Positions 31,291 to 64,000 of a stretch of 64,000 nt of DNA are shown piece after piece. Every line of letters starts with the position of its first letter. Position 1 is the first letter of the stretch. The notes under the pieces were generated by a model that saw only the letters and a list, made by a program, of their open reading frames with translations, ran no database searches and had not been told where the DNA came from. This DNA is from Candidula unifasciata (lineage: Eukaryota > Mollusca > Gastropoda > Stylommatophora > Geomitridae), in contig CAJHNH020000204.1 of the NCBI GenBank assembly GCA_905116865.2, positions 74,501 through 138,500 of the forward strand, read 5' to 3'. The translations under genes and the position numbers were made by a program.

Positions 31291-32390
31291 TTAACAGTGG
31301 AGTAGAGCAAATTTCGGTCAGATGTATACACACTACACACACACACACAATTGAGAGTGAAAGAAAAAGCATTTTTAAACAAATAGGAAGAGATGCATCA
31401 TAACAAGAAGAATAGTTACAAAAGTATGCATATTACAATATATGTCTTGGAAGACTCACTGGATAATAATCATTAATTTAATTCATAAATAAGGTTATCA
31501 ATCCTGATAAACAAACTCATTTTTATGTTATTTAGGTTTGCATCACATCATTTTTTTTTAAAGGCAACAACTTTAGTCAGAGCCTGCTGTCCTGAAAGCA
31601 ATGACATATGGTTGCTAAGGGGTTCAGCAAAAAACTTGAGAGTTATTGACATTAAACATGATAAATTTAGGTCCAGTTTTCACTTGGGAACACGCCGCCA
31701 TCTTGTTTCTGTGTTTTCCATTATAAATTTTTGGGGCAACTTTCCGTCACTGAAATGTGAATATCTCCGCTTAGAATTGACATACAGACTTCATTGAGGT
31801 ATCGTTGGACTCGGGTTTTCAACCTCTATTCAGCTGTCTTGGTTTAAAAGTAAAAAACCTAATTTTTACATTTTGACTAAAATCCCTAGTAATACTATAC
31901 ACAGTTAACACAGAAGAGACTAAACTAAGCGTGTCACTTGGGGATCAGGCATATAATATATCATATATGACTTAATTAATTAGTGATAATAGTTTAGTTA
32001 TTAGTGATAGATAAAGATAGTAGTAATTCTCTGGTCCAAGGGGGGCACATCTTGCTCCCCTCTCCCCTCCACCCAGTTAGCCTGTTAGTGTTAGCTAGAA
32101 TAACCAATGCAGTAGTCTAATTTTTACTTTACCCATCTTACTATTCTTAGTATTAGTAATTTAAATTTATCAGATGGCTAGAAATGGTCCTAATGCTAGG
32201 TGGATATGAAAAGCAAGGGGAAACTAAACTAGTAAATTTTTTATTTAGAGGTCTCTGAAACAGACAGGCAACAACAAACAAGGCTAAGCTAAGTACATTC
32301 TATGAAAACTGAGATTCTGATAGGTTTTCTCATGGCTTTCAGACTAGTATGAGAGTCAGCCCAGTTGTTGAAGAGATTGCTTAACTTACC
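31291..32390. other. Intergenic, no feature recognised
   Basis: No gene supported. A 90-codon plus reading at 31525-31797 has no recognisable domain; its antisense contains AACAAGATGGCGGCG, a promoter-type YY1 motif. Confidence 0.35.
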
Positions 32391-32394
32391 ACCT

Positions 32395-32640
32395 ATTGCC
32401 AAAGACATCACTGGTTGTCTCTGTGGCTTAGGTGTTGTGAACATGCTGCATAATGTCACATGCCGGGTTCAATCCCAGCTGCAGGCGACTTGTCAGCAGA
32501 CCACCTTGTGTTATTTTAAACAGTGGTATCAAGGGCTTACTGTTCAGCAAGCAATGGCAAACTACTGAACGTAAAATTGCCTAGTAACATTACAAACAGC
32601 CCACAAATCCTGGGGTTCTGCGACATCTTGTAAAGGACCA
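32395..32640 (+). repeat. SINE family E copy
   Basis: tRNA-like head with CTCTGTGGCTTAGGTGTTG and B box CCGGGTTCAATCCC, then CAATGGCAAACTACTGAACG and TAAAATTGCCTAGTAA. Confidence 0.75.
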
Positions 32641-33021
32641 GCAGCTAAAAACCTGTTTTTTAATGTCATGATGGTAACATTCGGGTCAGTGGAAATGAGC
32701 TTTTTAAATTGTATTTCTGTTAGAAGAATTTTGAGAATACTTGTTAGACAGAAATAACAGGCTAAGGCATCAAGTTGTCACTAGATTAAAAAACAGGCTT
32801 CTGAAATTTAAATGGCTTGTTGAGATGCAGAAAAGAGAATTCTGGACACCACTAGTCACTAGTCAAACAAAGCAAAAGTAAATGAATTTGTTAGGCTTCT
32901 TGAACAGTTGAGAATCAGTTAATATAAACTTCCTTGAAATGTCAGATGACACAGGATTTAAGAATAATTACCAATGTCCTTCCTGAACCACGGCCATCTT
33001 TAGATATAAATGGGTCAACGG

Positions 33022-33398
33022 GGATTGCCGTTCTTGTGCAAGAATTGAGTCCTTCTGTGTTAACAGTTTTTATCGAGGAGATGTATACACAAATTAAACT
33101 ACAGTTTCATTAATTTTTGACATATTTTTGAGAACTATACGTCATTTTTAAGGTAAATAAGTGTGCTGAATAAATATAACAATAAAGGCTCTTACAGACA
33201 AACAAAAATGGGATTCCCGTTCTTGTGCAAGAATTGAGTCCTTCTGTGTTGACATTTTTTATCGAGGAGATGTATACACAAATTAAACTAGTTTCATTAA
33301 TTTTCAACATCTTTGAGAAATATACGTCATTTTTAAGGTAAATAAGTGTGCTGAATAAATATAACAATAAAGGCTCTTACAGACAAACAAAAATGCTT
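33022..33398 (+). repeat. 189-bp direct duplication
   Basis: TTCTTGTGCAAGAATTGAGT starts at 33031 and again at 33220; both copies run to AGACAAACAAAAATG with a few differences. A 10-bp palindromic core, TTGTGCAAGA region, repeats in each. Confidence 0.93.
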
Positions 33399-33898
33399 TT
33401 GCTACAGTTAACATGAACATAAACATCAATAACGTTTAGATGTAAACTAAAAGTTGTTCCAGCAAACGTAAAGAAATATCAGTGCTTACTCTTTGATTCT
33501 GAGAGGGTATTGTTGCATCAGAGAGGGGGGGGGGAAGGAGAGAGGAGGGGTGACATTTGTACTTTATCAAATTTAGCGCATAAAAATACTGATATGAAAC
33601 ACACACATATCATACATAACATATATATATAAATAATTCATGGTTATTATTATTATTATTAGTAGACTACTACAACATATAATTATACTGTTATTTAATA
33701 ATTAGTAAACAAGCACAATCAGTATGAAATTGATATGTGCAATACTTTTTTCACCCAGAGTAGTTTTCTTAACAGTACTTATAGCACTACTAAATATGTA
33801 TCCTCAAGGTACAAACAGCACAAACAAATTTGTCCAGTTTCATCTTGTTGGATGAAATCAATTCCTTACCATTGCGAATTTTTTGGTAACAAATATGC

Positions 33899-34300
33899 AT
33901 AGGAAGTGGATGAACAACCAGAAGTTTCCGCAAGAGTTTACAGCCAGTGTTCACGAAGCAAAGCAAAAGCCAGTTTACAAAAAAATAACAGACCGTACAA
34001 CTGCAAACATGCAAAAGAAGTCGATTAACTACCATAAGTTTCCGCAAGAGTTTACAGCCAGTGTTCGCAAAGCAAAAGCCAGTTTACAAAAATTAACAGG
34101 CCGTACAACTACAAATATGCAAAAGAAGTCAATGAGCAACCAGAAGTTTCAGCAAGAGTTTATAGCCAGTGTTCGCAAAGCAAAAGCCAGTTTAAAAAAA
34201 TTAACACAGACTGTAGAACTGCAAATATGCAAAAGAAGTCGATTAACTACCAGAAGTTTCTGCAAGAGTTTACAGCCAGTGTTCGCGAAGCATAAGTCAA
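33899..34300 (+). repeat. Tandem array built from a SINE A 3' end, 4 units
   Basis: Each unit of about 108-114 bases contains AACCAGAAGTTTCCGCAAGA, GTTTACAGCCAGTGTTCGC, AAAGCCAGTTTACAAAAA and CAAATATGCAAAAGAAGTC. The reading frame stays open over 141 codons (33883-34308), giving KF-QEF-ASVRKAKASLKKLT repeats of 36 residues. No promoter or partner exon, so probably fortuitous. Confidence 0.9.
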
Positions 34301-34309
34301 GTGGTTAAG

Positions 34310-35316
34310 GATTAATATTATTAGTGTACTGCTACAAGAAGATATAATTATACTGTTAGTCAGCAATTAGTAAAGAGGCAAAGAGTGACTTGCTGTGAGA
34401 GGTTAGTTAGTAAATTAAATATTGTTTTCATCCACTTACCTAGAGCGAAATATCTTGACACAATTTATCCACAGTCTGGTTGCACAATTTATGCACAGTC
34501 AGTATGAAAGCAAGTTTTCTTCCAACACAAGATAGTTTGCACCTGACAACTAGATATTCTCCAGATATGGCTTCTAAATTACGTGTTTGTTTTATCCCTA
34601 AAAGTAGGATTTCTACATTTAAAGTAGAAAAGTAATAAACAGCCAGTTCCCAAAAATCCGAACTACTGACTAGAAACAGTGACACACACATCACAACACG
34701 ACTGTCTTCCGTGAATTAAAATCAAAATTAAAATTGCTGTATATCCACTTTACAATATCCGCTTGTAGATTTGTAATACGAATACGTTTAGAACACAGGA
34801 CTTTGTAAACATATTAAGATGTCACACAATGCAACATGGAAACGATGCCAGTAACCTATTTTTGAGGGGGACTCCCCGAAAATGTACCGTGGTTCAGTTG
34901 GCAGGACTGAAAGATACAGCTGGACGTGCCTGAACCAAACACTGCATGTTCTTTAAATTGTCCTGCCTGTAGTGACTATTGTTATTGATTGATTGATTAA
35001 TTTGGTACTTGTTCCTTTATCTTCTTTTTCTGTTGCCTTTGAAAGGTCTGTTGGCATGTTGTGTTGTGGTTGACAGCTAGGCTGAGATATCTGCACCTTT
35101 CAGCCCAACACATCAGATTTGAGCAACTACTAATTAATGGTCTTTATGTCATGCTTATTAAGAACAGTGTGCCTGTCCCCCTCCCCTTCCCTCCACATGG
35201 GGCCCTAGAACCCACACAGTTAGGGTGCTTGTTTAATTTGATGACTTGTATACTTTGTGAAAACATATTAGTAGCAGTAATCTTGAACTTTGGCTTTCTT
35301 TCCTTTTTTTTTTTAG
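34310..35316. other. Region upstream of ATRX
   Basis: The ATRX promoter or 5' UTR exons should lie here or further upstream. I see no CpG-rich block, TATA box or clear first exon. A G-rich, C-rich pair of short words flanks 34865-34885. Confidence 0.3.
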
Positions 35317-35353
35317 GTAAAGAAAGAGCATTACTGTTACTGGAAACTTATTA

Positions 35354-35359
<6 letters not shown>
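35317..35359 (+). CDS. ATRX: ATRX exon 1 (5' UTR end and first two codons)
   Basis: A long T run and TTTTAG precede the exon; donor GTAAGT follows. The exon is 43 bases, and only ATG GCG at its end is coding. The in-frame triplet at the exon's start (35318-35320) is TAA, so translation in the ATRX frame cannot start further upstream. The ATG context is weak at -3 but has G at +4. Phase 0 matches exon 2. Since no protein similarity can support two codons, this is inferred from splice signals, phase and the upstream stop. Confidence 0.6.
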
Positions 35360-63135
<27,776 letters not shown>

Positions 63136-63219
63136 GTGAGATCTCTGGCACAGTCTGTTCTTGCTAGAAATATTGGAAAAAGGGGGTGACAGCAATCAAG
63201 CTGATATCAGAAAGTCTTC

Positions 63220-63480
63220 TTTTTCTTCACGCTTACCGGCTGTAAACTCCAGCAGAAAGTTCTGGTTGTTCGTCCACCTCTGGACTTTAGTCTTGTTCTA
63301 GAACCTGAGTGTTGCGTGCATATCCATTTTACAGAACTGACTTCTTTGTATGCAGATTGTTGGTTCCTTGCCTCTCAGATAACCCCCAGTTAGTAGACTC
63401 TTATGACATGCTTGTTGTGAAGGTAGTGGGTCTGTTCCTGTTTTCCTCACAATGTGGCCCCCGAACCCACACAGGGAATA
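63220..63480 (-). repeat. SINE family A copy, near full length
   Basis: CTTCACGCTTACCGGCTGTA, AGAAAGTTCTGGTTGTTCG, CACCTCTGGACTTTAGTC, GTTGCGTGCATATCCATTTT, ATGCAGATTGTTGGTTCC, TCACAATGTGGCCCCCGAAC. Confidence 0.85.
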
Positions 63481-63499
63481 ATAATAATTACTTACTTAC

Positions 63500-63785
63500 T
63501 TACTTAGTCGCTCCTCTTCTACCTTGGGGTGTAGAGGTTTGCCAGAGAGATCGCCAGACGTCTCTATCAGCAGTTTTCTTTCTGGCTTTGTTCCATTCCA
63601 GTCCTCTGTCGCTTAGGGACTGTCGGATGTTGTCTTCCCAGCGCACCCTGGGTCGCCCCTCAGGTCTGGTTCCCTGGTTCTTAGCCTCCCATGCTTGCCA
63701 TGGTGGCCGATTTTCTCCCATTCTGCATACATGTCCAAACCATCGTAACTGTGACTGATCTACTCGGGTTAGTACGGGCTGGGTA
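63500..63785 (-). mobile_element. LINE 3' fragment flanked by AAT runs
   Basis: Minus reading ENRPPWQAWEAKNQGTRPEG, RPRVRWEDNIRQSLSDRGLE and ADRDVWRSLWQTSTPQGRRG is the G-R-P-x-x-R-W-x-D-N-I-R...W-R end of a LINE ORF2. AATAAT runs on both sides (63474-63485 and 63786-63800) could be the LINE tail and a target duplication. Confidence 0.78.
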
Positions 63786-64000
63786 AATAATAATAATAAT
63801 AAAAGTAACTTAACACAAATGATACTTTGAGGCTCAGGGAAGGGATGGAAAAAGATTATATGAAATTTGTTGTCTGTTGAAATGTTCAGTTACATTTGTA
63901 CCAGTCCTGTTCCACTGCTATGCAACCACAATTCAGCAGTTTCTGCATCATTTCTCACTATTCTTCTAACATTTAATAAAATAATAATAAAAGGTGACTT

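Overview
This is animal nuclear DNA, not bacterial: coding information is split into short exons with GT..AG borders, and the space between is filled with LINE, SINE, hAT, piggyBac, Helitron and minisatellite sequence. The repeat load, the tRNA-derived SINEs and the divergence of the two genes from vertebrates suggest a lophotrochozoan, most likely a mollusc (inference; nothing here is diagnostic of species).

Two protein-coding genes can be reconstructed exon by exon, with every splice phase agreeing. (1) A minus-strand MSP-domain gene resembling MOSPD2 occupies about 1.0-14.4 kb in seven short exons (14405-14347, 12994-12815, 8471-8413, 5879-5783, 3803-3707, 2251-2131, 1115-1025). It encodes a Ser-rich linker, the MSP (VAP-like, FFAT-binding) domain and the start of the C-terminal tail. 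The terminal exon, where a membrane anchor is expected, lies beyond the left edge, and no CRAL-TRIO exons were found upstream. (2) A plus-strand ATRX orthologue starts with a tiny coding exon at 35354 and runs off the right edge. Fifteen exons give 1218 codons: N-terminal acidic region, complete ADD domain (GATA-like finger plus PHD finger), a post-ADD helical segment, a 1.6-kb disordered exon, a DAXX-binding motif, Lys/acidic linker, and the first part of the SNF2 ATPase ending just after the Walker A motif.

The two genes are divergent, separated by about 21 kb (14.4-35.3 kb) in which I find no convincing gene. That interval holds a non-autonomous Helitron (15.5-17.95 kb) whose 5' end is duplicated in tandem, a 400-bp near-perfect palindrome (20.4-20.8 kb), a foldback-like cluster (20.87-22.09 kb), a LINE reverse transcriptase split by a complete hAT element with an 8-bp target duplication (23.5-27.2 kb), inverted LINE 3' ends, and several tandem repeats.

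The ATRX introns carry minisatellites (35 bp x about 23, 79 bp x 5, 31 bp x about 18, 29 bp x about 46), long poly-G/poly-C tracts including an uninterrupted run of 144 G, a decayed piggyBac transposase, and many copies of at least five SINE families. ATRX in other animals binds G-rich tandem repeats and G-quadruplex DNA, so the G-rich content of its own introns is noteworthy, although a sequencing artefact must be excluded for the longest run.
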